From NCBI GenBank assembly GCA_041477815.1, contig JBGOUV010000038.1, positions 1 to 26,777 of the forward strand: 26,777 nucleotides of DNA. Reading direction: 5' to 3'. The notes below the pieces were generated by a model that saw only the letters and a program-made list of their open reading frames with translations, ran no database searches and was not told the DNA's origin. The number at the start of each line of letters is the position of its first letter. The first letter of the stretch is position 1. The stretch is from JBGOUV01 sp041477815 (lineage in GTDB: Bacteria > Acidobacteriota > Terriglobia > Bryobacterales > JACQDG01). This document shows positions 7,900 to 16,435 of the stretch, in pieces. The position numbers and the translations under genes were made by a program.

Positions 7900-9749
7900 C
7901 CGAACGCCGCATCTCCATCCTCTGCTGGACCGGTCTCACCCTCTTCACGCTTTATCTCCTCTGGGTCAACCACGACTACTACCGCGCCGATACCCAAACC
8001 CCCACTTACGACGAAGCCTGGTACCTCGAAACCAGCATCCACCTCTACCACCGCCTCACCAGCGAAGGTCTCCCCGGCTTCTGGGACGGTTACCATCGAG
8101 CCTTCGGCGTCAAAGCTCCCCTCCTCTCGGTCCTCCCCATCCCCTTCTACCTCCTCGCCGGCCCCTCCCGCGAGTCGGCCATGCTGGTGAACAGCCTCTT
8201 CCTCATTCTTACCAACCTCTACCTTTTCCTCCTGACCCGCCACCTCTTTAACCCCTGCGCCGGACTGGCCGCCGTCGTCTTCTATCAGACGATGCCCCTG
8301 GCCTACGGTCTCTCCCGCAACTTCATGGCCGAGTACGGCCTGGCCACCCTGGTCATTATCTTTCTCTACTACCTAATCGCCCGCGACCAACCCTTCCTCC
8401 TGGGCCTCCTCCTCGGACTCGGCCTCCTCCTGAAAGTCCTCTTCCCCGCCTTCATCGCCGGCCCCCTCCTCCTGCATCTCTACCGCCGGCGCTCCTGGCG
8501 CTCCCTCCCCCTGATCCTCCTACCCGCCCTAGCCCTGGCCGCCACCTGGTACGCCTACAATTGGCGATCCCTCTTGGACTTCGCCTTCCAAAGCGCCTAC
8601 GGCTCTATCGCCCCCGACTACTCCGCCGGCGGCCTCCACGCCTGGCTCCTCCTCGCCATCAACCAAGGAACCTCTTTCTACTACGCCACCCTCCTCCTGC
8701 CCGCAACCGCCACCCTCTACCTCCGCCGCCACAACTGGCGACTGGCCACTGGCCACTGGCCACTGCTCCTCGGGCTGCTGCCGCCCCTGCTGGCCCTAGC
8801 GCTAGGCCGCAACCAGCTCATCCGGTTCCTCCTGCCCCTGCTGCCCGTCTTGGCCATCGTCCTGGCCGCGGCCATCTTCTCCCTCGGCCGCCGCTGGACC
8901 CTCCAAGCCGCCCTCGCCCTCCTTCTGGCTTTCTATCCCTACCGCCTTTTTGCGGCCCTCACCTACCGCACCCCTAACCCCTCTCACGCCGTGACCCTCG
9001 GTCCCTTCGTCGTCTACAGCCACGACCTGGGCTGGGCCCGTCCCCCGGTCCACGAGGACCCGGCCGGCCACCGCCGGCTCCTGGCCGCCGTCCACCGCCT
9101 CGCCCTTGACGCCACACGTCCCTTCTACGCCGTACTCACCATTGACCATACCTACCTCAACGCCAACCTGCTGAACTACCTCAACGCCTACGAGAACTAT
9201 CCGGTCCGCTTCACCTCCCTCGGCTACGCCGAAACCTCCCCCGGCCGCGCCCGCGATCGCATCCAGAGTCTTGATGCCCGGTTTCTGCTGGTTGGCGAAG
9301 GCTTCCGCGACCTCCCCGACTTCCTCAACCGCCTCCACCACGACCTTCGCGACCGTCTCGACCGTGGCGAACTCCCCTTCCACCTCCGCGCCGAAGTCCC
9401 CCTCGCCCCTCCCATGAAGGTCCTCATCTACGAGCGCGACGTCCCCGAAGCCACTAACACCGCGCCTGCTCACCCCCTCCCCACCGACTTCCCCGGCGGC
9501 CTTCGCTTCCTGGGCTACGACTGGCAGAACCGGTACCTAACCTGCTACTGGGCCACCTCACAACCCCTCCGCCAGGACTACCTCGTCCGCATCGAGATCC
9601 CCGGCCACGCCAGCGAGTACTTCGTCACCGCCGGCCCCCACACCATCTATCTCCCCTCCGCCGGTCCCATAGAGGCCCGTCTGACCATCCTCCCTTGGGG
9701 GATAGGCCCCGCCATCGGCGAACACCTGATCCTAAGGCGGGGTCAGTGA
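7896..9749 (+). CDS. GT39-like (GT-C) integral membrane glycosyltransferase, B-type paralogue 2
   Basis: This 617-aa protein is a close relative of the upstream gene. A GTG start at 7896 overlaps the previous TGA by four bases. I prefer it to the open frame extending back to 7608, which would sit inside the previous gene and reads as arginine- and proline-rich noise. The first hydrophobic segment (8-24) is followed by D39-E40 in TYDEAWYLETS, then KAPLLSVLPIPFYLLAG, VNSLFL and MPLAYGLSRNFMAEYG, all matching the 5905 protein. The shared GPFVVYSHDLGWARPP and NANLLNYLNAYENYP stretches follow, then a C-terminal beta-rich domain (LRFLGYDWQN, LTCYWATSQP). The expected role is a lipid-linked-sugar-dependent transferase outside the inner membrane. 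A 7-bp repeat at 8734 encodes part of a loop near residue 281, the site where the paralogue carries a different repeat. Confidence 0.8.
   Translation: MTERRISILCWTGLTLFTLYLLWVNHDYYRADTQTPTYDEAWYLETSIHLYHRLTSEGLPGFWDGYHRAFGVKAPLLSVLPIPFYLLAGPSRESAMLVNSLFLILTNLYLFLLTRHLFNPCAGLAAVVFYQTMPLAYGLSRNFMAEYGLATLVIIFLYYLIARDQPFLLGLLLGLGLLLKVLFPAFIAGPLLLHLYRRRSWRSLPLILLPALALAATWYAYNWRSLLDFAFQSAYGSIAPDYSAGGLHAWLLLAINQGTSFYYATLLLPATATLYLRRHNWRLATGHWPLLLGLLPPLLALALGRNQLIRFLLPLLPVLAIVLAAAIFSLGRRWTLQAALALLLAFYPYRLFAALTYRTPNPSHAVTLGPFVVYSHDLGWARPPVHEDPAGHRRLLAAVHRLALDATRPFYAVLTIDHTYLNANLLNYLNAYENYPVRFTSLGYAETSPGRARDRIQSLDARFLLVGEGFRDLPDFLNRLHHDLRDRLDRGELPFHLRAEVPLAPPMKVLIYERDVPEATNTAPAHPLPTDFPGGLRFLGYDWQNRYLTCYWATSQPLRQDYLVRIEIPGHASEYFVTAGPHTIYLPSAGPIEARLTILPWGIGPAIGEHLILRRGQ
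8734..8765 (+). repeat. 7-bp tandem repeat (ACTGGCC, about 4.5 copies) inside B2
   Basis: Units lie at 8734-8740 (ACTGGCG), 8741-8747, 8748-8754 and 8755-8761, then ACTG. Seven bases times three reads as a seven-residue cycle, here RLATGHWPL. The same heptamer forms the intergenic array at 18566-18597. The insert sits in the loop that carries the 8-bp array in the neighbouring paralogue. Confidence 0.9.
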
Positions 9750-11614
9750 CGACCACCGCCGACCGGCTCTCCGCCGGCGTTCTGTGGGCCGTGACCGTGG
9801 CCGTCTTCGCCGCCGGGGTGGGCCGTCTAGGCTTCTATGGGGATGACAGCGCGCGCATCCTCGCCCTGTCGGGAGCCTCCCCCTCGGAGCTATGGGGCCG
9901 GATACAGGGCTATGTATCGGGCCGCAATCTCCACATGCTTTGGCATTACCTCTTTTTCCGGATGGTAGGAGATCCGGTAACCCACCTGCCGGCGTTGCAT
10001 GTTCTGCAATCAGCGGTGGACGGACTGGTAACAGCGGGCTTCTTCCTGCTGCTGCGGCGCCTGGAAGTCCCGGCCCCGGCGGCCGTGCTGGCGGTCGGGT
10101 TGTTCGGCTTCTGGCCGCTCCATGGGGAAACCCATTTCTGGGTGGAGTCGCTTCCCATGAACCTGCTGTCCACGCTGTTCGTCCTCCTCTTCGCCGGAAC
10201 CAGCCTCGCCCTGGCCGCCGGCCGGCGCACCAGCCGGGTGTGGGCGCTCGACGCCGCCGCTTTCCTCTGCGCCCTGTTCACCTACGACCAGGTATTCGTG
10301 GTTTTGCTTCTTGTGGCAGCGGCACGCCTCGTTGCCGTCCGCGAGCGGCGCTTCACCCTCCTCCACGTCGGGTACGCCGCCGCCGGGATCTTCTGGATCG
10401 GACTCCGCCTGACCAGGAGCCAGGGCGCCCCCACACCTCCGCCGAGCGCCGGCCTTTTGCCTCACCTGGTCGCCGCCATCGGTCCCACCCTTTCCGGCAC
10501 CCTGGGCCCGGCGGTTCTCCGCCGCGTGGGGCCGCTCTACTCCCGCGTTACCACTGTCGACTGGCTGCTCAGTCTGACCGTGGCGGCCACCGTGGTGGGC
10601 CTCGCGTTAGCCCGGATGCGATGCCCTTCCTCCGGCCCACCCCCGGTGGTGGCGATCCTGGCGCTGCTGTTCTATGTCGCGGCGTATCTGCCCGTGTGGC
10701 TGTGGTGGACTTCGGCGCGGCACCACTATCTCCCCTCCCTCGGACTGTTCGCAGTCCTGGGCGTAGCACTCTCCTGGATCCTTAACCGACTGCCCGCACC
10801 CCTGGCCCGGCTGGTAGTGGTTCTGACGGCGGCGCCGCTTCTCCTCGAGGCCCTCGCCGACCGGGGCGAGAGCCGCGCCTGGGAACTCGCCTACACCGCC
10901 AAGCGCCAACTCTTTGCCGAGTTGCAGGCCCGCCTGGCCGGCCAGCAATTCCTGGCGCTCGAGGACTTCCCTTACTTCGCCGGCCCGGCCTTTCTGCTGG
11001 CCCCCCACGATGCGCAGTTTGGCGTTCGGCTGCTGCAACCGCGCACCCTCCCCCTGGGTGAGCCTTTCGACGGCTCGCTCGGCAGCGCTCCCGCGCCCCG
11101 CGGCCGGTTCTTCCGTACCCATCAGCTCGATGGCCCAGAGGAATTCCGCTATGTATCCAGCCAACCGTGGTTGGTCGTGCGGTTCCTCTCCTGGGACCAC
11201 GACCGCCTCCGCTACGAAACCAACCCGCCCCAGCCGCCGCCGTACCAGTTGCTTTCGAGCCGCATGGCCCCCTGGAACGGCCCCTTTGCAGTGGACCACG
11301 TCGGAGCGCGGCGCGACGGCGAGTCCCTCATCGTGACGCTTCGAGTGGCCGCCCCGGCCCGCCCCGGGTCCTGTCTCGCCGCCCTATTTCGCTTCGTCCA
11401 CGGACCCCGCTTCCACCCCTGGGGCCGGCCGGACCGGGAGGGAAACTGGAACCTCCAACCCGTACTGTTGGCCGACCCCGGCACGGGTGGCCAGCTCGAC
11501 CAGACCTGGCGTCTGGAGTCGTTCCCGCTAACGGACCGCCTCCAAGTGGACTTCTACGCAGCCGCCGCGGACCGCGCTCCCCTGCTGCTCGGACGGTCCG
11601 TAGTCTCCCCATGA
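9746..11614 (+). CDS. Multi-spanning GT-C-like membrane protein, A-type paralogue 2
   Basis: This 622-aa protein starts at a GTG (9746) that overlaps the previous stop by four bases; the open frame extending upstream to 9695 lies inside the previous gene. It shares with the proteins at 4277 and 11611 the acidic pair (D33-D34, GFYGDD), GRNLHMLWHYL, QSAVDG, HGETHFW (126-132), NLLSTLFVLLFA, ALFTYDQ, RHHYLPSLGLF, RGESRAWE and a C-terminal LTDRLQVDFYAAA. It is closer to the 11611 protein than to the 4277 one: both add an RTHQLDGPEEFRY / ATHPNDGLENFRY segment. The first third uses G-ending codons (GTG, GCG, CTG) more than its upstream neighbours, which favour C. That may reflect a different history. 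The enzyme role is inferred. Confidence 0.65.
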   Translation: MTTTADRLSAGVLWAVTVAVFAAGVGRLGFYGDDSARILALSGASPSELWGRIQGYVSGRNLHMLWHYLFFRMVGDPVTHLPALHVLQSAVDGLVTAGFFLLLRRLEVPAPAAVLAVGLFGFWPLHGETHFWVESLPMNLLSTLFVLLFAGTSLALAAGRRTSRVWALDAAAFLCALFTYDQVFVVLLLVAAARLVAVRERRFTLLHVGYAAAGIFWIGLRLTRSQGAPTPPPSAGLLPHLVAAIGPTLSGTLGPAVLRRVGPLYSRVTTVDWLLSLTVAATVVGLALARMRCPSSGPPPVVAILALLFYVAAYLPVWLWWTSARHHYLPSLGLFAVLGVALSWILNRLPAPLARLVVVLTAAPLLLEALADRGESRAWELAYTAKRQLFAELQARLAGQQFLALEDFPYFAGPAFLLAPHDAQFGVRLLQPRTLPLGEPFDGSLGSAPAPRGRFFRTHQLDGPEEFRYVSSQPWLVVRFLSWDHDRLRYETNPPQPPPYQLLSSRMAPWNGPFAVDHVGARRDGESLIVTLRVAAPARPGSCLAALFRFVHGPRFHPWGRPDREGNWNLQPVLLADPGTGGQLDQTWRLESFPLTDRLQVDFYAAAADRAPLLLGRSVVSP

Positions 11615-13428
11615 AGAGCGAATCCCGTCTCGATGGGCTTGCCGCCGGCCTGCTCTGGCTCGTCACCTTCGTGGTGCTGGCGGCGGGCGCGTCACGGCTC
11701 GGCTTCTACGCCGACGACGCCGGATGGCTGCACAGCCTCCCCCATATCCACTCCTCCGGCCAGATCTGGACCACGGTCCGGAACTACATGCCCGGCCGCA
11801 ACCTGCATCCCCTGTGGCACTACCTAACCTACCAACTGGTCGGTGGCGATCCGCTCTCCCACCTGCCCGCGCTGCATCGCCTCCAGTCCGCCCTCGACGG
11901 CCTGGTGGTCGCGGCCTTCTACCTGGTGATGCGTTCCGCGCGTCTGCCCGCTGCCGCCGCCTGGCTCGCCGCGGGCGGGTTCGCCTTCTGGCCCATCCAC
12001 GGAGAGACCCATTTCTGGCTCGAGTCGCTCCCCATGAACCTGCTGTCCACGCTGTTCGTCTTGATCTTCGCCGCCACCAGCCTGTCCCTGGCCCGCGGCC
12101 GCCGCCGGTGGTGGATCTGGACGGTCGATGCCGCCGCCTTCGCCGGGGCCCTGTTCACCTACGATCAGGCCTTCCCAGTACTGCTGCTACTGGTGGCCCT
12201 CCGCGCTTTCGCTGTCGGTCCCTGGCTCCACCTGCCCCACCTGGCCGCCTTCGGCTTCTGCGCCTGGCTGCGACTGAGTCGCGGCGGCGGCCCCATGCCC
12301 CGCGCCCAGGGCGTCTTCGACAATATCGCCCATACCTTCCGGGAGAACTTCGGAGACGCCGCCCGCCACCATGTGACCCCTCTCCTGGACAATGCGACAG
12401 TCGCCGACTGGCTCGGCGCTGCCGCCCTGGCCGTGGTATTTGGCGCCGGCGCTCTCCGGCTGGCGCAACCGGAGAATGCTCCCTCCCGGCGATGGCCCGT
12501 CTTCCTCGTAGCCATCCTGTTTATGCTCGCCGCCCTCGGACCAGTCTGGCTTTGGTATGCTTCGCCCCGTCACCAATACCTGCCCTCGGTCGGAATGTTC
12601 GCCGCCCTCGCCGTGCCCCTCGCCTGGCTCCTCGACCGCCTCCGCCGCCCGGAGGCCCGCCTGCTTCTGGTCGCCACACTGTCCGCCGGCATCGCCGTGG
12701 GGGTCGCCGCCAACCGTGGCGAGAGCCGCTTCTGGGAGACTGCCTTCACCGCCAAACGCCGCCTCTTCCACGAGCTGCGGCAGGATCTGGCCGGCAAGGA
12801 AACCATCGTACTCCAAGAGTTCCCCCTCCACCTCGGCACGGCCTTTCTGATCGCGCCCCACGACGCCGACCACGGAGCCCGGCTCCTCCTCGGGGACGCC
12901 GTCAGCCCCGGGCTGCGCGGCTTCCTGGGCAGCGCCCCCGCCCCCACCGGCCGCTTCCTCGCCACCCACCCCAACGATGGACTGGAGAACTTCCGCTACT
13001 CGACCGCCGCCAACGTCCTGGTGGTCCGCTTCGACTCCTGGCGCGACGGCCGCCTCGTCTACCAGAAGGATCCTGCGCCGGCCCTGCCCTACGACATGCT
13101 CGCCACCCGCTGTGACGACGGCCTCCGGATCTCCGCCCGGCGGGAGGGCGACGACCTGGTAGCCACTCTCGGCTTTGCCACCCCCTTGCCTGCCCATGCC
13201 TACCTAGCCGCCATAGTCAACTTCTGGCACTGGGACCGGTTTGAGCGCTGGAGCGGCGACCAGCCTCGGGGCAACGCGTCTCCTATTCTCCTGAGCCCGG
13301 GGTGCTTCCAGACTCTGCGTCTCCGCCGCTTCCCTCCGTCCGGCCGTCTGCGACTCGACTTCTACCAGGTCAGCGCGGCGACTCCACCCGCGCTGCTCCG
13401 CCGCATGGAAGCCGAGGTGCAGCCATGA
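11611..13428 (+). CDS. Multi-spanning GT-C-like membrane protein, A-type paralogue 3
   Basis: This 605-aa protein has its ATG at 11611 overlapping the previous TGA by four bases. The frame is open back to 11167, but that part only mirrors the previous gene. The acidic pair D35-D36 (GFYADD) follows the first hydrophobic segment. GRNLHPLWHYL, QSALDG, HGETHFW (130-136), NLLSTLFVL, ALFTYDQ, SPRHQYLPS, RGESRFWE and the C-terminal RLRLDFYQV match the other two A-type proteins in order. About ten hydrophobic segments precede a soluble C-terminal region of about 200 residues. The paralogues at 9746 and 11611 probably arose by tandem duplication. Substrate and acceptor are unknown. Confidence 0.65.
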   Translation: MKSESRLDGLAAGLLWLVTFVVLAAGASRLGFYADDAGWLHSLPHIHSSGQIWTTVRNYMPGRNLHPLWHYLTYQLVGGDPLSHLPALHRLQSALDGLVVAAFYLVMRSARLPAAAAWLAAGGFAFWPIHGETHFWLESLPMNLLSTLFVLIFAATSLSLARGRRRWWIWTVDAAAFAGALFTYDQAFPVLLLLVALRAFAVGPWLHLPHLAAFGFCAWLRLSRGGGPMPRAQGVFDNIAHTFRENFGDAARHHVTPLLDNATVADWLGAAALAVVFGAGALRLAQPENAPSRRWPVFLVAILFMLAALGPVWLWYASPRHQYLPSVGMFAALAVPLAWLLDRLRRPEARLLLVATLSAGIAVGVAANRGESRFWETAFTAKRRLFHELRQDLAGKETIVLQEFPLHLGTAFLIAPHDADHGARLLLGDAVSPGLRGFLGSAPAPTGRFLATHPNDGLENFRYSTAANVLVVRFDSWRDGRLVYQKDPAPALPYDMLATRCDDGLRISARREGDDLVATLGFATPLPAHAYLAAIVNFWHWDRFERWSGDQPRGNASPILLSPGCFQTLRLRRFPPSGRLRLDFYQVSAATPPALLRRMEAEVQP

Positions 13429-14888
13429 TCCCTCGGCGAACCCTCCTGGCCGCCTACGCCGCCCTGGGCGCCGTTTATCTGCTCTACCTGCCCGACGCTC
13501 TCCAGGTGATGGACGACTGGGCCTACTTCCAGATGTGGGACCAGGCCCGCGCCGGCGGACCCCGCGGCCTCCTCACCTATGTCACCGGCCTGCTGTACAA
13601 TACCTACCAAAGCAGCCTCCGGGTGAACTGGCTCGGCTTCCTCCCCCCCTTCGTCCTGTCCTTCGTCGCCGGCCACGCGGGCTGGCCCTACTTTCTCCTG
13701 GGCTGGGTCGTTCACTGGCTCACCGCCGTCCTGCTTTGCCGGGTGATTTCCGAAGTCTTTGCCGAACCGGAAACCGGCTTCCTGGCCGGCGCTGTCTACG
13801 CCGTCCTGCCCGCCTGCAATTGGGTCCGTTTCGCCCCCCTCAATACCTGCTTCTACTACTTCCATTCCCTGCTCTTCCTGTGGTGGTTCTACGCGACTTG
13901 GAAGGCGGGCGCCGCCCACCCGGCGCGCGTGGCCCCTGTAGTATTCTCCGGCGAGCAAATCCTTCCCGCCCTGCTGTTTCTGGCCCCCTTCCGCCACCCT
14001 CGCTTGTGGCGCTCCTGGCTCCTCCACGCCGCCACCATCGCGGTCTTGCTCGGCGCCTATATCCTGCTCATCAATCAGTCTCCGCTCGGCCACCGCTATG
14101 ACATCGCCCAGCCGTGGAGTCTGAAAGCGTTCAACTTCTTCCTGGTCGGATCGCTCGGCTTCGCCCCGGACTTTGTCCGATGGCGCCCCGTCTGGCGTCC
14201 CGAGCCCGCTCTGCTAGTCTGCCTCGCCCTGGCCGCGGCCGCCCTGATCCCCCTGTTCCGGCGTCGCCCCTATGGCAACCGCCAGGGCGAGCTTCTGCTG
14301 TGGTCCATCGCCGGCGCCGTCCTCACTTACCTGCCGGTAGCTCGCCTGGCCAGCATGGAATACCGCTATCTTTACGTCCCGGCCCTCTTCCTGGTTCCCA
14401 CCGGCGCCGCGCTCCTCAGCCTGCTGCCACGCCCCGTCCGCCTCGCCCTGGGTCCCCTGGTCGTGCTTTACTGCATTTCCTATACCTACTTGGAGATGCG
14501 CCAGGCCTGGACCCCCCAAAGCCGCATCGCCCGCGCCGCCCTCGACGCCGCCCGCCTCCACGGTCCCTTCGACGCCCACGAGCTGGTGGTCTTCTCCGGC
14601 GGTCCCCTCCAGATCGGTCCGGCCCCGGCCTTTATCACCGGCGCCAGTTGGTCCTTTCGCTCTTTGGTCTCCCCGGCCACCGGAGCCCGTGAGCTGGTAG
14701 CCGGTGACCACGGCGAGCTATACCTGTTCCAAGGCGATACCTACCTTCCCATCACCCCCGCCGACCTCGGCCGCCTCCGCGCCTTTACCCTCGATTCCAC
14801 CGGCCGTTTCGTCCCCAACCCCTCCCCCGTCCCCCGCCGCGTCAGCAGCCACGAGATCGCCCTGCGGATCGGTCCTCACGGCAGGTGA
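13425..14888 (+). CDS. Integral membrane GT-C-like protein, C/E-type paralogue (487 aa)
   Basis: The ATG at 13425 overlaps the previous TGA by four bases, giving 487 residues. The protein is hydrophobic almost throughout, with an acidic pair D30-D31 (MDDWAYF) after the first segment. A YRYLYVPALFLV block and TPQSRIARAALDAAR are followed by a short soluble tail containing HELVVFSGGPLQIGPAPAFI. The minus-strand protein at 16413-17876 has the same length and the same landmarks (LDDWFVL, FRYDYVPSAFLAL, IPQSRRLRLIEEKLR, then DTIVVSNTVMWIGTAPHFA), so the two are paralogues in opposite orientation. This is the last gene of the plus-strand run. Its final 13 bases overlap the end of the convergent gene at 14876. 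No characterised relative is known to me. Confidence 0.6.
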   Translation: MIPRRTLLAAYAALGAVYLLYLPDALQVMDDWAYFQMWDQARAGGPRGLLTYVTGLLYNTYQSSLRVNWLGFLPPFVLSFVAGHAGWPYFLLGWVVHWLTAVLLCRVISEVFAEPETGFLAGAVYAVLPACNWVRFAPLNTCFYYFHSLLFLWWFYATWKAGAAHPARVAPVVFSGEQILPALLFLAPFRHPRLWRSWLLHAATIAVLLGAYILLINQSPLGHRYDIAQPWSLKAFNFFLVGSLGFAPDFVRWRPVWRPEPALLVCLALAAAALIPLFRRRPYGNRQGELLLWSIAGAVLTYLPVARLASMEYRYLYVPALFLVPTGAALLSLLPRPVRLALGPLVVLYCISYTYLEMRQAWTPQSRIARAALDAARLHGPFDAHELVVFSGGPLQIGPAPAFITGASWSFRSLVSPATGARELVAGDHGELYLFQGDTYLPITPADLGRLRAFTLDSTGRFVPNPSPVPRRVSSHEIALRIGPHGR

Positions 14889-16435
14889 TATACCCAGATC
14901 GACTTCCCCACCTTTGCCACCGGCTGCCGTTCCCGCAGCCAGGCGAAGTCCTCCCGGCTGTTGTACAAGCCCATCAAATGGTTGACACTCACCGCCACCC
15001 ATCCCCGCACCGGCCGCCCCGGCTCCAGCGGCAGCGCCCGTATCCCCAGCTTCTCGGCGCTGCTCACCCCGAAATAACTCAGGTACACCTCCTCGATTCC
15101 CCGCTCCCGCACAAACTTCCCCAGCCGCGCCAGGTCCTGCCCCCAGTCCAAATTGCTGTCCAGCAGATACCGTTCTTCACGCCCTCGCACCCACTGGTTG
15201 CCATACGCCAGATAGTCCGGATGCGCCAGCACGCTCTCCGCCACATGCCACGCCGCCAACGCCAACGCCAGCACGCGTACCCAGCGCCTTCCCCCTCCCG
15301 CCAGCGCCGCCGACCCCAGCACCGCGAACAGCGGATACAACCCCAGCACATATCGCACCCCCAAGTTTAGCCGCGAGGTCATGCTCAGACCCAGAATCAA
15401 CACCGCCGCCGCCATAGGATAGAACGAACCCGGACGCCGCCACCCGATCCCCATCGCCACCAGCAGCAGCATCGGGATGGTGGTCTTCACCGCCAGCGCC
15501 ACCGGAAAGTAGTACCACCACCCACTATCCGATACCTGCCCCATCAGGTAGGCCCGGTGCCCGGCCAAGTTGTGGCTCAACAGGTCGATCACCCCGTGCA
15601 CGAACCGGTACGCCGGCAGGGTCACGCCTCCCGCCAGTCGCAGCAGCGTACGAGGCAAGCTGTCCGGACTCCCCAGCGAGTACGGGGTGTAGAAGCCGTG
15701 TCCCGGCGGCACAATCTGGCCGGTCTGGAACCCGTACCCTCCCCACAACACCACCAGCGCCACCGCCACCAGCGCCAGTCCCTCCACCACCCGGACCCGC
15801 CTCTTCCCCGCCACCAGGTACGCCACCAGCAGCGGCGGCAGGAAGAACGCCGCCGAAATCTTCGACAGACACGCCACTCCGATAGCCCCCGCCGACGCCA
15901 AACACCACCGCCACCCCGCCTCCCGGCTCCACCGCCAGAAGCAGTACAGCGCCAACGTGGTAGTGGCCGTGGCCCCAATGTCCAGCGTGGCCAGCCCCGC
16001 ATGTCCGATCACATTCGGACAGCACGCCAGCAGCAACCCCGCCCCCCACCCCGCCTGCTCCCCCCACAAGTCCTTCGCCCACCGGCACACCACCCAGAAC
16101 AGCACCACCGCAAACAGCAGATTCCCCGCCCGCGCCAAGCCCAGGGTCTTCCAGAAAGACTCCGGCGTTCCCGTCCCCCACGGACCCTGTCCCCACAGCT
16201 TGTCGTGCCCGCCCGCCCGCAACCCGCCGGCGTAGTACGGCAGCAGGGTTATCACGAACCGCGCCAGCGGCGGATGCTGCGCCTCGTAGGTATAGGTGCC
16301 TCGCTCCAGGATCTCGAGCCCCGCCCGCAGGTGTCCCGACTCGTCGATGGTGTCGTTGAACACCCGGTACGTCAGGACGATTCGCCCCAGCAGCAGCGCC
16401 AGCAGTACAATCCTAACGAACGTCCCGCTCGACAA
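14876..16435 (-). CDS. GT39/PMT_2-like glycosyltransferase (GT-C)
   Basis: This 519-aa multi-spanning protein has the usual PMT_2 layout. A first membrane segment (8-23) is followed by NDTIDESGH with D31-E32, then an AQHPPLARF motif, about ten more hydrophobic segments and a C-terminal outer part with DSNLDWGQDLARL and a YFG turn. These features are common in bacterial PMT_2 proteins that use polyprenyl-phosphate sugars. The start is most likely TTG at 16435: an AGGGG tract lies seven bases upstream, and a TGA in this frame a little further upstream blocks any extension. The gene overlaps the upstream minus-strand gene by 23 bases, and its 3' end overlaps the convergent plus-strand gene by 13 bases. 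The family call is firm, the substrate is not. Confidence 0.8.
   Translation of the reverse strand: MSSGTFVRIVLLALLLGRIVLTYRVFNDTIDESGHLRAGLEILERGTYTYEAQHPPLARFVITLLPYYAGGLRAGGHDKLWGQGPWGTGTPESFWKTLGLARAGNLLFAVVLFWVVCRWAKDLWGEQAGWGAGLLLACCPNVIGHAGLATLDIGATATTTLALYCFWRWSREAGWRWCLASAGAIGVACLSKISAAFFLPPLLVAYLVAGKRRVRVVEGLALVAVALVVLWGGYGFQTGQIVPPGHGFYTPYSLGSPDSLPRTLLRLAGGVTLPAYRFVHGVIDLLSHNLAGHRAYLMGQVSDSGWWYYFPVALAVKTTIPMLLLVAMGIGWRRPGSFYPMAAAVLILGLSMTSRLNLGVRYVLGLYPLFAVLGSAALAGGGRRWVRVLALALAAWHVAESVLAHPDYLAYGNQWVRGREERYLLDSNLDWGQDLARLGKFVRERGIEEVYLSYFGVSSAEKLGIRALPLEPGRPVRGWVAVSVNHLMGLYNSREDFAWLRERQPVAKVGKSIWVYHLP

Noticed and set aside
5061..8765. CRISPR-like array
   Set aside because: Units are 7-8 bp and directly adjacent with no spacers. 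These are simple tandem repeats.
11167..11610. Upstream extension of the A3 frame
   Set aside because: It lies within the preceding coding sequence. The ATG at 11611 in ATGA is preferred, and the protein then lines up with its paralogues from the first hydrophobic segment.
12187..13197. A 336-codon antisense frame over A3
   Set aside because: It has no recognisable domain and the composition of an antisense shadow.
15525..16196. A second frame on the minus strand inside the GT39 gene
   Set aside because: It is glycine/valine-rich shadow coding in the same region as a firm PMT_2-like protein.
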